Positions 9,440 through 20,711 of a stretch of 64,000 nt of DNA are shown here, piece after piece. The DNA comes from Arachidicoccus ginsenosidivorans (lineage in GTDB: Bacteria; Bacteroidota; Bacteroidia; Chitinophagales; Chitinophagaceae), in NCBI RefSeq assembly GCF_007971385.1, contig NZ_CP042434.1, positions 3,410,001 to 3,474,000 of the forward strand. The letters are read 5' to 3'. Position 1 is the first letter of the stretch; each line of letters starts with the position of its first letter. The notes below the pieces were generated by a model that saw nothing but the letters and a program-made list of their open reading frames with translations, searched no databases and was not told where the DNA came from. The translations under genes were made by a program, and so were the position numbers.

Positions 9440-10840
9440 TTAATATTTCTTATTAGGATCCCAATTTTCAATTTCCTTGACCACTCCATCCAGGAACATG
9501 GAGCCCATCGCACCATCAATAATCCGGTGATCATAGCTAAGTGACAGGATCATGATATGGCGGATACCGATGGTATCACCCATCGCAGTTTCAATCACAA
9601 CCGGTCTTTTCTTTATGGTACCAATGGCCAGAATGGCTACCTGTGGTTGATTGATAACAGGCGTGCCCCCCAGCGAGCCAAAAGTGCCCACATTGGTTAA
9701 GGTAAAAGTACCTTCCTGGGTATCCGTTGGTTTTAATTGATTATTACGGGCCCTGTTAGCCAGATCATTGACCGCTTTACTGAGCCCAACTAAGTTTAGA
9801 TGATCGGCATTTTTAATGACCGGAACAATCAGATTACCACTGGGAAGTGCTGTGGCCATCCCAATATTAATACTTTTCTTTAAAATAATTTGATCTCCCT
9901 CAACAGAGCTGTTAATAAACGGAAATCGCTTGATAGTGCGTGCCACACAATCTATAAATAAAGGTGTAAAGGTGATCTTGGTCTTTTCACGGACTTCAAA
10001 ATCCTTTTTTACTTTTTCACGCCACTTCACCATATTGGTTACATCCACCTCTGCAAAACTGGTCACAGTAGCACTTGTGTTTTGCGAGTCTTTCATATGC
10101 TTGGCAATCAACTTACGCATCCGATCCATCTGGATGATTTCAGTCTCGCCGGAAAATTGAATGGACGCACCGGCACCTGTCTCGGATGGCTGGTTGTTGG
10201 GCGAGCTGATGGCTCTTGCGCTGGACTGTCCATTATTCCTTGAGGACAGATAGTCCAGTAAATCCTTTTTGGTCAGTCGACCTTCATTGCCGGTGCCTTC
10301 AATACGGGCCAGCTCAGTGGGATCAATCCCTTCTTTGGCGGCGATGCTCATTACCAGTGGGGAATAAAAACCATTATTGCCATTACCATTATAATTAATG
10401 CTGCCTTGTTGATTATTCATGTCCTGTGTGCTGACAGGGGTGGCGGTTGGCACATAAGGCACTTCAAGCCCTTCATTTGAAGATGATTGAGTAGTTGTAG
10501 TTGGATTTGTAGCTGGCGCTTCTTTGCTTTGCGCTGCTGCAGATGTTCCGCCTACGGCTTCATTTTGCGTAGTATTTGCCCCGTTAAGCCCTGATTCAGT
10601 GGAAGTTTCAATTGTTGCAATGGTTGCGCCAACAGGCGCTACTTCATTTTCCTGAAAAAAGACTTCCTTCAGGATACCACTTACCGTGGAAGGAACTTCG
10701 CTGTCTACCTTATCGGTGGCGATTTCAAGGACCATTTCTTCCTCTTCTACTGTTTCGCCCGGGTTTTTAAGCCATTTTAGGACAGTCGCTTCTATAATTC
10801 CTTCGCCGAGTGCCGGCATTTTCAGTTCTATTAACGCCAT
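9440..10840 (-). CDS. dihydrolipoyl acyltransferase (E2) of a 2-oxo acid dehydrogenase complex
   Basis: A 466-residue E2 component. It starts at MALIELKMPALGEG; the open frame extends 20 codons further upstream, but the lipoyl domain begins at this Met. The lipoyl Lys is in EIATDKVDSE (Lys44). A long Ala/Thr/Asn-rich linker follows at about residues 80-155. The peripheral-subunit-binding domain is at about 160-205, and the acyltransferase domain ends with DHRIIDG. It transfers an acyl group from lipoate to CoA. The sequence resembles branched-chain or pyruvate E2. No E1 or E3 gene lies nearby, so the substrate is unresolved. Confidence 0.92.
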   Translation of the reverse strand: MALIELKMPALGEGIIEATVLKWLKNPGETVEEEEMVLEIATDKVDSEVPSTVSGILKEVFFQENEVAPVGATIATIETSTESGLNGANTTQNEAVGGTSAAAQSKEAPATNPTTTTQSSSNEGLEVPYVPTATPVSTQDMNNQQGSINYNGNGNNGFYSPLVMSIAAKEGIDPTELARIEGTGNEGRLTKKDLLDYLSSRNNGQSSARAISSPNNQPSETGAGASIQFSGETEIIQMDRMRKLIAKHMKDSQNTSATVTSFAEVDVTNMVKWREKVKKDFEVREKTKITFTPLFIDCVARTIKRFPFINSSVEGDQIILKKSINIGMATALPSGNLIVPVIKNADHLNLVGLSKAVNDLANRARNNQLKPTDTQEGTFTLTNVGTFGSLGGTPVINQPQVAILAIGTIKKRPVVIETAMGDTIGIRHIMILSLSYDHRIIDGAMGSMFLDGVVKEIENWDPNKKY

Positions 10841-10909
10841 AAATAAGTTTTTATGCCAGGATCCCTGCTGAACAGGTATTTTGGGCCTGGAAATGTACAA
10901 TTAAGTTTA

Positions 10910-12178
10910 CTAACCTGGAAATTCAGGTGTTTGATTTTCGGCTTCAATCAGCTTGCGCAGTAAATTGAAAGCCTGCAAAGAGGTGGCCTCCCGGTTATGC
11001 AGCCGGTCATAACGAAAATGACAAAGTTTGGTGACCACCTGCGCCTCACTAGCCGCGGCTATCCAGACAGTCCCTACGGGTTTTAACTGCGTGCCTCCGG
11101 TGGGGCCCAGAATGCCCGAAACAGCGATACTGTAATCAGCCTGCATGAGCTTTCTTACGTTACTTGCCATATGTTCAACCACCTGTTCGCTAACCGCCCC
11201 ATACGCGTCTAAAATCTGTTTAGGAACGCGCAGCAGGTTTTCCTTGATCCGGTTATCATAGCTGACTACACTGCCATGTATATAGGCAGAAGCACCGCTA
11301 ATAGCGGTTAATTGAGCGGCCAAGTAACCGCCGGTGCAACTTTCTGCTGTCGTAACAGTTTTGCCATATTTAAGAAGTAAATCGGCGATCAGTTCAGCAA
11401 AACTGATATCTTGATCTGTGACGAGTATATCGCTTAAGCTTTCCTTCATCTGCAGAAAATAGTCGTCAATCGCAGCCTTTTGACCCGGTTGGAGCGTTTC
11501 TGTAAGCCTTAAGCGTACCGCCTGGTGCCCGGGCAAATAAGCTAATTTGATCCGATCTGGCAGTGCGTTTTCCAAGGTGCTAAGGCGTTCAGCAACAAAG
11601 GATTCCCCTAGACCAATGGTGGTCATCGTTCGGTGCAGGACTTGCCCCAGTTCAAATTTATCCTGAATTGCCTTTAAAACATAATTTTCCGTAAGGCCTT
11701 TCATCTCAAAAGGGACACCGGGCATACTGAAATAGAGCTTGCCATTCTTTTCAAACTGCATTCCAGGGGCTGTTCCACGTGGATTCAACATAACGGTACA
11801 CACATCAGGGACTTCAGCCTGTTTGATATTAACATCCAGCATCTGCCGATTGGAGCGGGAAAATATACCTTCTATAATTTTTAAAGAAGGCTCATGGAGG
11901 ACTAATTTGCCACCAAAATATTCATTAAGAAGCGGTTTAGTCAAATCATCTTTTGTTGGTCCCAACCCTCCGGTAATCAGGATTACATCGGAGTCCTGAG
12001 ACGCCTGATCCAGTGCTTGCCAGATAGCTTCCCATTTGTCGCTCACAGTGACACGTCTGGCAACCCAAACGCCAATATTATTGAGTGCCTGGCCGAGCCA
12101 GGCACCATTTGTGTCGATTACCTGGCCAATTAGCAATTCATCACCAATCGTTAGAATAGTAGCGGTTATACGCTGCAT
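10910..12178 (-). CDS. cinA: CinA family protein (competence/damage-inducible, NMN deamidase-type)
   Basis: A 422-residue two-domain protein. The N-terminal molybdopterin-binding-like domain carries GDELLIGQ and ITGGLGPTKDD. The C-terminal CinA domain (about residues 260-420) contains TAESCTGG near its start and the typical SGILGPTGG string. The C-terminal domain in this family deamidates NMN in pyridine nucleotide salvage. The start at MQRITATILTIGDE is preferred over the Met eight codons upstream, because the domain begins there. It is upstream of the E2 gene on the same strand. Confidence 0.93.
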   Translation of the reverse strand: MQRITATILTIGDELLIGQVIDTNGAWLGQALNNIGVWVARRVTVSDKWEAIWQALDQASQDSDVILITGGLGPTKDDLTKPLLNEYFGGKLVLHEPSLKIIEGIFSRSNRQMLDVNIKQAEVPDVCTVMLNPRGTAPGMQFEKNGKLYFSMPGVPFEMKGLTENYVLKAIQDKFELGQVLHRTMTTIGLGESFVAERLSTLENALPDRIKLAYLPGHQAVRLRLTETLQPGQKAAIDDYFLQMKESLSDILVTDQDISFAELIADLLLKYGKTVTTAESCTGGYLAAQLTAISGASAYIHGSVVSYDNRIKENLLRVPKQILDAYGAVSEQVVEHMASNVRKLMQADYSIAVSGILGPTGGTQLKPVGTVWIAAASEAQVVTKLCHFRYDRLHNREATSLQAFNLLRKLIEAENQTPEFPG

Positions 12179-12329
12179 ACTTGCCTTATTAGTTGGGTGC
12201 AATTTACTAAAAAATGGGGTTTATCTTTCCAAAGTAGGGAAGATTTAAGCATTTGCCCAGCAAGCTTTAACAAGAAAGTTGCTCCATAGGTAAATATATA
12301 AACACTTGAATTTGAGTATCCTATAGCAT

Positions 12330-13585
12330 TTATACGGTCACAGGCGCATCTTCTTCCATATAATCCAGGTCCTTATGGAAGGACTCTTTCAACCGGCCGA
12401 GTGAAAATAAAGCAATGGCTACCAGTAAAAACAACATAATATAAGCTGCAGGAATCAGGGAAAAGCGTTTTACAAAAAACTCAAAAAGTAAGGTAATCGG
12501 TATGAGCGCTCCTCTGACAAAATTGGGTACGGTAGTCGTAACTGTAGCTCTTAAATTGGTGCCAAACTGTTCTGCGGCGATGGTGACAAAGTTGGCCCAA
12601 TAGCCAACGCCCAGACCAATAACAAAAGCCAGGTAATTAAACTGGGTAGGGGTGATGCCCTTATAGTTCAGGTAATAAGTACAGCTACCCAAGGTAAACA
12701 GACAAAAGATTAATATGACCTTTTTTCTGGACTTTAATAACTGGGAGAGTAAACCAGCGACCAGATCCCCGAAGGAAATGCCAATATATGCAAACATAAT
12801 ACCGGAGCCTGCATCCAAAACACCTTTTGCCTGCAGATGCCGGCCGATTTCCGGGGCTTGAGTGAGCAGAATGCCAACAACAAACCAAAGCGGCAATCCG
12901 ATCAGGATACAATGGATATATTTAACAAGCCGCTCTTTATTGCCCAGTAGCATACTAAGGCTGCCTTTTTTACCTGAGCGTTTTTGGCAGCCTGCTCAAA
13001 CATACCGGATTCAAAAATACCCAGCCTTAAAAACAGCAGTACAATGCCCAGTCCACCCCCGACAAAATAAGCAGCCCGCCAGGCAAAATAATGGGACACC
13101 TGTTTGGCGGCCACTGCCCCGAATAGCCCAACAACGGCTACCATCATGGTGCCATAACCTCGCTTTTCTTTGGGCATGGTTTCTGCGACCAGCGTTATGC
13201 CAGCACCCAGTTCACCTGCCAGCCCGATGCCTGCAATAAAACGAACAAAAGCATAGGTATTGACATCGTGAACAAACCCATTGCAAATATTGGCAATCGA
13301 ATATAGTAAAATTGAACCAAATAAGACTTTAATCCGGCCATAGCGATCACCCATAACTCCCCAGATGATACCACCAATTAGCAGCCCGGCCATTTGCATA
13401 TTGAGGATATATTCCCCCATCTGCCGCATTTCTCTTTCCAGGACCCCGATATCCTTTAGACTCTGGATCCGGACAATAGAGAAAATAAGCAAATCATAGA
13501 TATCGACAAAATAGCCCAGGGAGGCTACCAGCACGAGTAAAATTATATTTTTATTGGTTTTGTTGTGAAGCAAGGTCGCTGCCAT
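12330..13585 (-). CDS. MFS transporter, reading frame broken once (418 residues when repaired)
   Basis: A major facilitator superfamily carrier with about 12 membrane segments. The first part (from 13585) covers segments 1-6. The second part (to 12330, in the other frame) covers the central loop and segments 7-12. The break is at six A residues on the coding strand (12966-12971). Adding one A joins the two halves exactly and gives 1257 bases, 419 codons. The first half contains the loop motif GDRYGRIKV of sugar and organic acid carriers; the substrate is unknown. It is probably a base-calling error rather than decay, because both halves are well preserved. Confidence 0.82.
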
Positions 13586-13646
13586 AAAAGGTTAATTTGT
13601 GCCACAATTTACACCAAAACCCATAAAAATTAACACCCCCTGCCTT

Positions 13647-14685
13647 TTAATATTGAAAGAAAATCTCCGTGGCTCCAAAACCAAAACGGTGGTCAAATTG
13701 GTTGACAAAGCTTTTTACCTCCCCCGGCTTTTTAGCAGTTGGTGAATCTCTTCTTTTAATTTGCCTTTTCCCACCCCGTGAATGATAATCAGGTTGGGTT
13801 GCCGGTTGATCACGGCAATATCGTACCATTTTTCAAACTCCTTTAATTGCAGCTGGAGCATCTCATAGTGAGAGAGCCCTTTGGGTTATCCGTGATTTTG
13901 TCAATATGCAGGTCAACAACACTGCGTACTGGCGGCAAAGTTTCCTTGAATTTTTTGGCAGGGATGACTTTGTAACCAATTTTGCTTAGCGAGCTGAGAT
14001 CCATATTATCAGCTTGCTTTAGCTGCTTTTCCCGGGCTGGATATTTTTCCAGCAGCATATAAGAAATCGTGGGTTCATTTTTGTCTTTGATTTCTTCTAC
14101 CTTATTAAAAACCTGTTTGGGCTTTAATTTTAATTGACTTTCAAAATACTCGGCTTTTTTGTCGTCTTTTTTTAATAAGGAGAATTCAATTGAAAAATGC
14201 GGATAGTCGTTCAGGTCAGAAAAATCCATATCGTGGATATAGACATCCTTGTGGGCCAATACCTCTGATTTTAACTCAAAATCGACCCGACCATTTTTTT
14301 CGTATTGATAGTAATACTGCAGACTGTCACCGGTTTGATTCACCAGGTAAATCTTAAAATAATCCACTATATCATCACCGAACTCATCCAGGGAATATTT
14401 GGGTAAAAGCGTGAGCCACACGCCGTTTTCCGCCTTGATATGATTGGTCTGACTTTTCTTTTCCACCGGAAGCTGATCTATAAACACCTTCTCTTTTTTC
14501 GGTGCAGGCTCCTTGGGCTTTTGGGTAAATCTTTTAAAATACGGAAAATCAATCTGATCAATATATATAGGAAACTTCACTCCCCGGACTTCTACAATGA
14601 CCATCTGATCATCTAAAATTTCCAGGACACGGCCTTCTTCATTTGTTTGCAGTACCAGGATTTCATCACCAACTTGATATTTCAT
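13647..14685 (-). CDS. DUF2027/Smr-domain protein, two frame breaks (346 residues when repaired)
   Basis: The N-terminus MKYQVGDEILVLQ and the central beta-rich region match DUF2027 proteins of Bacteroidota. The C-terminus, read through two corrected frames, contains DLHIDKI and IIIHGVGKGKLKEEI, the signatures of a Smr (small MutS-related) domain, which binds or nicks nucleic acid. One base is missing in the CCCAAAGGG stretch (13877-13885) and another in five G residues (plus strand C run at 13721-13725). With both restored the frame is 347 codons. The start is set at the Met before YQVGDE, 26 codons inside the longest frame. Confidence 0.8.
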
Positions 14686-14781
14686 GGCACAAAAATAATT
14701 GATTTTGGGGCAAAAGCGCGATTTGACTGTAGGAACTGAGGGGGACTTGTTCAAATTTATCAATTGGCAGATGCCGGTAGT

Positions 14782-14828
14782 AAAAAAAAACAGCCGCTGC
14801 TAACTTTAAAGATTGCATGCAGCGGCTG
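14782..14828 (-). terminator. rho-independent terminator of proS
   Basis: A 10-bp inverted repeat (CAGCCGCTGC at 14791-14800, GCAGCGGCTG at 14819-14828) is followed on the minus strand by nine T residues (plus-strand A run 14782-14790). It lies 67 bp after the proS stop. Confidence 0.85.
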
Positions 14829-14895
14829 TTCGCGGTAAATTTCAGCTAAAGAAGTGCCGGTAGATGCACCTATAAAATAAAAGTCGATTATTGTA

Positions 14896-16374
<1,479 letters not shown>

Positions 16375-16493
16375 GTTAATTTATTCTGTAATATATTGCG
16401 CTAGAGTGCCTTTATATCAGGCCTTATTTAACTATTTATTAGGCTTTAAAGATTAACTATTGCCACTGATAAAAAGTCTAATAAAATAGGTTG

Positions 16494-16525
16494 CAAAAGT
16501 ACTAACTTCGCAGTTAATTTAACAA
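16494..16525 (-). promoter_or_regulatory. Bacteroidota-type promoter of proS
   Basis: On the minus strand a TTG (plus 16523-16525) is followed after 21 bp by TACTTTTG (plus 16494-16501), which matches the TAnnTTTG -7 box of Bacteroidota. It is 120 bp before the proS start, giving an AT-rich leader in which I see no riboswitch. The flanking 16375-16675 holds no gene. Confidence 0.55.
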
Positions 16526-16675
16526 CCTAAGATTTAAAGTTTTAAATTTGACAAAAATAGCTTAAATTTAAACAGTTCATGTAGCAAAAAGGCTGATATT
16601 TACGTTATTAAAGTCTAGGAAAGTAAACAGGCTGCTATACCAAGAGCCGTCTGCAAGCATTTAAAATAAGTAAGG

Positions 16676-17625
16676 ATGAAAATAAATTATTAACCGTTGG
16701 TATTCTGTCGCTGCTTCTGGGGAGTTGCACGGTTGTCTATCAGGCCAGGCCCGAAGATAGCTACGCCAGAAACAATTCGGCCCAGTACAACGATCAGCAG
16801 CAGTATAACGATCCATATTATCAAGGAGACGATATGGATGGCTATGATGAAAGTTGGGATGCAGATACCTCCGCTGGTGAAGAACCAAAGATTGATTTTA
16901 ACAGTGGGGCCTATGATAATGGATATGTCTATAATCCGGCCTATTTTGGTGCCAATTTCTATGCAGGCAATCCCTTCTGGGGCTTAGGTCTTTATAGTGG
17001 TTGGGGCTGGGGCTCACCCTGGGGTTGGGGTTCCTATTCTCCTTGGGGTTGGGGCATCGGCATCGGCTATGGCTGGGGCGGATATTATGGCTGGGGTAGT
17101 ATATACACCGGTTGGGGCGGCGCCTTTGGCTGGCCCGGATATTATGGCGGTTACTGGGGTTACCCTGCCTATGGCTGGGGCGGTTATTATGGCGGCGGCT
17201 GGGGATATTCCCCTTACGTTGTACGTAGAGCGACCAGACATTCCAATTTGGTTACCAGAGATGGTAAAACCTTTGCCAGGACGACCGTGGCCAATCGCTG
17301 GGCTTCCTCAAGAGATATGAATGTGAGCAACACAAGAGGCGTACGTTCTTATCAGCCAACGATTCGTGATGCAAGTAGCAGTACGAGAAGCAGATATGCA
17401 CCTGCCACCAGAGACTATTCACAATCAAGAAGTAATAATACGATTCGTAGGACAGCGCCTACCAGAAGCTATACGCCTCCAACAAGGAGCTATACGCCAC
17501 CTGCCAGGAGTTCTGCACCTACCAGAAGTTATTCTCCACCTACCAGAAGTTATTCTCCACCCGCTAGAAGCAGCGGTGGTAGTGGTGGTGGCGGTGCTAC
17601 CAGAAGTACCGGCAGGAGCAGATAA
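16676..17625 (+). CDS. Gly/Tyr/Trp-rich lipoprotein, one frame break near the start
   Basis: When one A is added to the four A residues at 16679-16682, an ATG at 16676 with an AAGTAAGG ribosome site opens a 316-residue frame. It starts with a lipoprotein signal (LLTVGILSLLLGSC). The middle (about residues 95-185) is built of WGWG, GYYG and WGGYYG repeats. The C-terminal 60 residues are basic repeats of the TRSY-[ST]-PP type ending in a Ser/Gly-rich tail. It is predicted to be exported and lipid-anchored. Function is unknown; such composition suggests a structural or adhesive surface protein. Without the correction the first in-frame ATG is at 16834 and the signal would be lost. Confidence 0.75.
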
Positions 17626-17682
17626 TGCGCTGGGGGTACAGGTAGGAAGCCATTTATAAGCAGGTAAGAATTGAGTTTAAAG

Positions 17683-17740
17683 ATTAATAATAAAAGTGCC
17701 CGTTACCACTAAAGTGGTAACGGGCACTTTTATTATTAAT
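17683..17740. terminator. bidirectional terminator, 27-bp perfect inverted repeat
   Basis: Positions 17683-17709 and 17714-17740 are exact reverse complements, separated by the loop TAAA. The outer arms are A/T-rich, so a U-rich tail exists in both directions. It sits between the convergent Gly-rich lipoprotein and DUF4870 genes and can end both. Confidence 0.88.
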
Positions 17741-17768
17741 CCATTTTCAAATTACCTGCTGACAGAGA

Positions 17769-18128
17769 TTATTTGATTAATCTGAGGGCAAATGGATAAC
17801 GATAGAGCTTGCCTTCTGAGGCTCTTATCGTGGCCACGATCACTAAAACGACATCAATAATACCCACAACCCAGATTAGGAGTATACCGATCAAAGAAAT
17901 AATCAGGATAAGGCTGATTATCGCCATGGTAATCTGAAAATTCAGGGACTCTTTTGCATGTTCTGATACAAAAGAGGATTCATCTTTTTTGACAAGATAA
18001 ATGATCAACGGGCCTAAAAAGGTACTGATGAAAGTAATCACGTGGGCAAGTAAGCCCAGGGTTTTTTCATCTTGGGTGGGAGGGGTAGGAGGAGTTGTAT
18101 CCTGTCCTAAGATTGAATTATTTTGCAT
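17769..18128 (-). CDS. DUF4870 membrane protein
   Basis: A 119-residue protein of the DUF4870 (Tic20-like) family with a short Pro/Thr-rich N-terminus, then KTLGLLAHVITF. Hydrophobic segments lie near residues 30-45 and 62-105. ESLNFQITMAIISLI is the family's typical central string. Its role is unknown. It lies downstream of lysC (113 bp gap) on the same strand. Confidence 0.82.
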   Translation of the reverse strand: MQNNSILGQDTTPPTPPTQDEKTLGLLAHVITFISTFLGPLIIYLVKKDESSFVSEHAKESLNFQITMAIISLILIISLIGILLIWVVGIIDVVLVIVATIRASEGKLYRYPFALRLIK

Positions 18129-18241
18129 AAGTCGGATTTTGTTGAACTAAAGTTAACATTTTTATGGACTTTCAGCACTTTTATACCAAAAAATACCGGT
18201 TTTAGGGGAGTTAAGTGGTCCTCCAATACTGGCTCTACTGC

Positions 18242-19504
18242 TTATTTATACAAAACCTGCAAATTCGATTCATTTTGCTGATACAATACCTGCTCTTTAC
18301 CTAAGAGATATTTGGAGATCACGCCTTCATTATAATGGCGGATGGTAAAAAGATTTAAGTCTTTTTGCAACTGCACATCAAACCATTCACTGGCTTTGAT
18401 GGCAAACCGCTCAATTTTATCCGTCTGATCATCTACGGCCACCTGCAAGCTAATGGCGCCGGTCTGGATCAGGTTGGGTTTTATTTTGAGCTCCCGGAAA
18501 ATCTTATACAGCCGACTCATGGGCTTTTCTTCGATAAAAGAGAAGTCCAGCGTCCTTAAATGAATCAGTGCCTGGTGCTGCTTATCAATCAGGATGGGCG
18601 GTAAATCCTTGGCAGGATGTTGGTTAATTAAAGTGCCGGGCAGTCCCGTATCCAAAAAGCATTTAACATGGAGCGGGATATTTTTATTTTGCAGGGGTTT
18701 AATGGTTTTTGGATGGATCACCTGGGCGCCATAATAAGCCATTTCAATAACCTCCTGGTAACTTAACTGCGGAATATACACCGCCTCCGGGAAGCGCCTT
18801 GGATCCGCATTCATAATACCTTCCACATCCTTCCAGATGGTTAAGTTGTCCGCCTCAAGAATACTGGCAAAAATAGCCGCACTAAAATCACTGCCTTCCC
18901 GACCCAGGGTTGTATTCTCACATTGGTCTGTAGAGCCTATAAAGCCTTGGGTAATGACAATGTCTGTCTTTTCAAAAAGCGGTAATAACTGCGACTGGAC
19001 AGCCTTTTGGGTAAAATCCCAGTCTACGACGCCTTCCTGAAAATGATTGTCTGTGCGCAGTACATCTCTTACATCCAGCCATTCATTGTTTATTTTGTAT
19101 TCTTTGAGGTAATAACTGATAATACAAGTACTCATTAGTTCTCCAACACTTACAATCTGGTCGTAATAATAGCTGAATTCCCGAACTGGTTTGTCGTGCA
19201 ACAACCATTCTACCTCTGTAAAAAAATCTGCCAGTTGCGCGATACAGGGATTAAACTCCAGCACCAACAGGTATTTGGCAAGCGTTAAATGTTGTTTGCG
19301 AATATCTCCAAATAGCCGCAGGGCATCTTCCTTTCTGCCGGCAAAAAAAGCTTCAGCAACTGTTTCCAGTGCATTGGTTGTTTTACCGATGGCAGAGATA
19401 ATAATAAGGTTTTTTTCACCTTTATACTGTTCCAGGATTTTCCCTACATGTTTTACATGGTCCACGTCCTGCACACTGGCACCACCAAACTTAAATACCC
19501 GCAT
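18242..19504 (-). CDS. lysC: aspartate kinase (monofunctional)
   Basis: Phosphorylates aspartate, the first step to lysine, threonine, methionine and diaminopimelate. KFGGASVQD at the N-terminus is the kinase signature. TTLGREGSDFSAAI near residue 196 and WKDVEGIMNADPR near 225 bind substrates. ACT-type regulatory domains follow residue 300. The length of 420 residues is usual, and no homoserine dehydrogenase is fused. A promoter-like element lies 40-70 bp upstream. dapD for the same pathway is elsewhere in the window (42135). Confidence 0.95.
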   Translation of the reverse strand: MRVFKFGGASVQDVDHVKHVGKILEQYKGEKNLIIISAIGKTTNALETVAEAFFAGRKEDALRLFGDIRKQHLTLAKYLLVLEFNPCIAQLADFFTEVEWLLHDKPVREFSYYYDQIVSVGELMSTCIISYYLKEYKINNEWLDVRDVLRTDNHFQEGVVDWDFTQKAVQSQLLPLFEKTDIVITQGFIGSTDQCENTTLGREGSDFSAAIFASILEADNLTIWKDVEGIMNADPRRFPEAVYIPQLSYQEVIEMAYYGAQVIHPKTIKPLQNKNIPLHVKCFLDTGLPGTLINQHPAKDLPPILIDKQHQALIHLRTLDFSFIEEKPMSRLYKIFRELKIKPNLIQTGAISLQVAVDDQTDKIERFAIKASEWFDVQLQKDLNLFTIRHYNEGVISKYLLGKEQVLYQQNESNLQVLYK

Positions 19505-19810
19505 GATCTATATTGTATATTGTGATAATAATAAGTTAGCCGCAAAAATACAGGTTGATGGCGACTATTTGGACAATTTGAGCAGATTAGACGAGTCTAT
19601 GGCTGATTTGCCTCTTCAGCAAGCGTTAAATTGCCCAGCAATGACGCATTGAAAAAAGCGATCACTAGCACTGGGTCAACGCTTTTTCATAAACATTATG
19701 GTTTTTATCTACATGTACTAATTTGGTGAGTCGTTTTGTTTTAATGGGCCTGCCTTGTTAAATTGCTTAAATTGGCGCTTCGATCCAAAATTATCAATTA
19801 ATTTGCAGCC
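19505..19810. other. divergent intergenic region between lysC and the ABC ATPase
   Basis: No convincing gene. It holds the lysC promoter and a hairpin (GAAAAAAGCG at 19651-19660 against CGCTTTTTC at 19680-19688). The hairpin looks like a terminator, which is odd for a divergent region and could mark the end of a short unannotated transcript. Confidence 0.5.
19543..19576 (-). promoter_or_regulatory. Bacteroidota-type promoter of lysC
   Basis: On the minus strand TTG (plus 19574-19576) and TATTTTTG (plus 19543-19550) are 23 bp apart, matching the TTG / TAnnTTTG pattern. The -7 box is about 40 bp before the lysC start. Confidence 0.45.
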
Positions 19811-20572
19811 ATGGCAGAACCGATTATTTCAGTGCAGGATTTGGTAAAAAACTATGGCAGTTTCAAGGCGGTCAAGGGTATTTCTTTTGACGTAATGGAA
19901 GGAGAAATCTTTGGGTTACTGGGACCCAATGGCGCCGGCAAATCTACCACCCTGGAGATTATTGAGACATTAAGGCCAAAAACCAGTGGTAAGGTGTTCG
20001 TGGATGGGATGGATCTGGACCGGCAGGCGGCAGAGATAAAAAAAATTATTGGTGTCCAGTTGCAGGCTGCAGGTTATTATCCAGGGCTAAATCTGTATGA
20101 ACTGGTACAAATGTTTGCTGGTCTTTACAATCAAAAGGTAGATCCACTCGAACTCCTGGATACAGTACAACTAAGAGATAAGGCTAAAAATAAGTTCAAG
20201 CAGCTTAGCGGCGGTCAAAAACAGCGCTTTTCTATTGCCACTACCTTGATCAATAAACCCAAGATTATCTTTTTGGATGAACCCACTACGGGGCTGGATC
20301 CGCAGGCCAGACGTAACCTCTGGGATTTGATCAGAGAAATTAAAAGTAGAGGAACGACGGTCATATTGACAACGCATTATATGGACGAAGCAGAATTTTT
20401 ATGTGACCGGATTGCCATTGTTGATGCAGGCAATATTATTTCACTGGATACGCCCGATCAGATGATTGATGATTTAGTGGCTACCGGGTTTGAAAGACCT
20501 AAACAGGTGAAAATGGCCAATCTGGAGGATGTATTTTTGCATCTGACGGGTAAAACACTCAGAGATATTTGA
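19811..20572 (+). CDS. ABC transporter ATP-binding protein
   Basis: A 253-residue ABC ATPase of the ABC-2 (drug/NodI-like) export type. The Walker A motif GPNGAGKST is near residue 37, the signature LSGGQKQR near 134 and Walker B IIFLDEP near 153. The switch His is in LTTHYMDEAE. LEDVFLHLTG at the C-terminus is typical of ABC-2 partners. No permease gene lies next to it, so it must work with one encoded elsewhere. The transported substrate is unknown. Confidence 0.93.
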   Translation: MAEPIISVQDLVKNYGSFKAVKGISFDVMEGEIFGLLGPNGAGKSTTLEIIETLRPKTSGKVFVDGMDLDRQAAEIKKIIGVQLQAAGYYPGLNLYELVQMFAGLYNQKVDPLELLDTVQLRDKAKNKFKQLSGGQKQRFSIATTLINKPKIIFLDEPTTGLDPQARRNLWDLIREIKSRGTTVILTTHYMDEAEFLCDRIAIVDAGNIISLDTPDQMIDDLVATGFERPKQVKMANLEDVFLHLTGKTLRDI

Positions 20573-20711
20573 TGGAGAAAAGAGATAAGATAAGATAAGA
20601 AGTGCTTGAATAAGTGACCCGTTGTAATTTTAGTCTCAGCCCTGGAAAGAAACACCCAGCTCTTTTATAAATGCATACAATTTGCTAAGCTAAAACCTAA
20701 ATATATACCCT

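Noticed and set aside
12330..13585. MFS gene as a decayed pseudogene
   Set aside because: Both halves are well preserved and join exactly with a single added A, like twelve other breaks in the window.
19503..19652. 49-codon open frame opposite the lysC start
   Set aside because: It overlaps the probable lysC promoter and has no recognisable protein features. The hairpin after it is kept as a separate observation.
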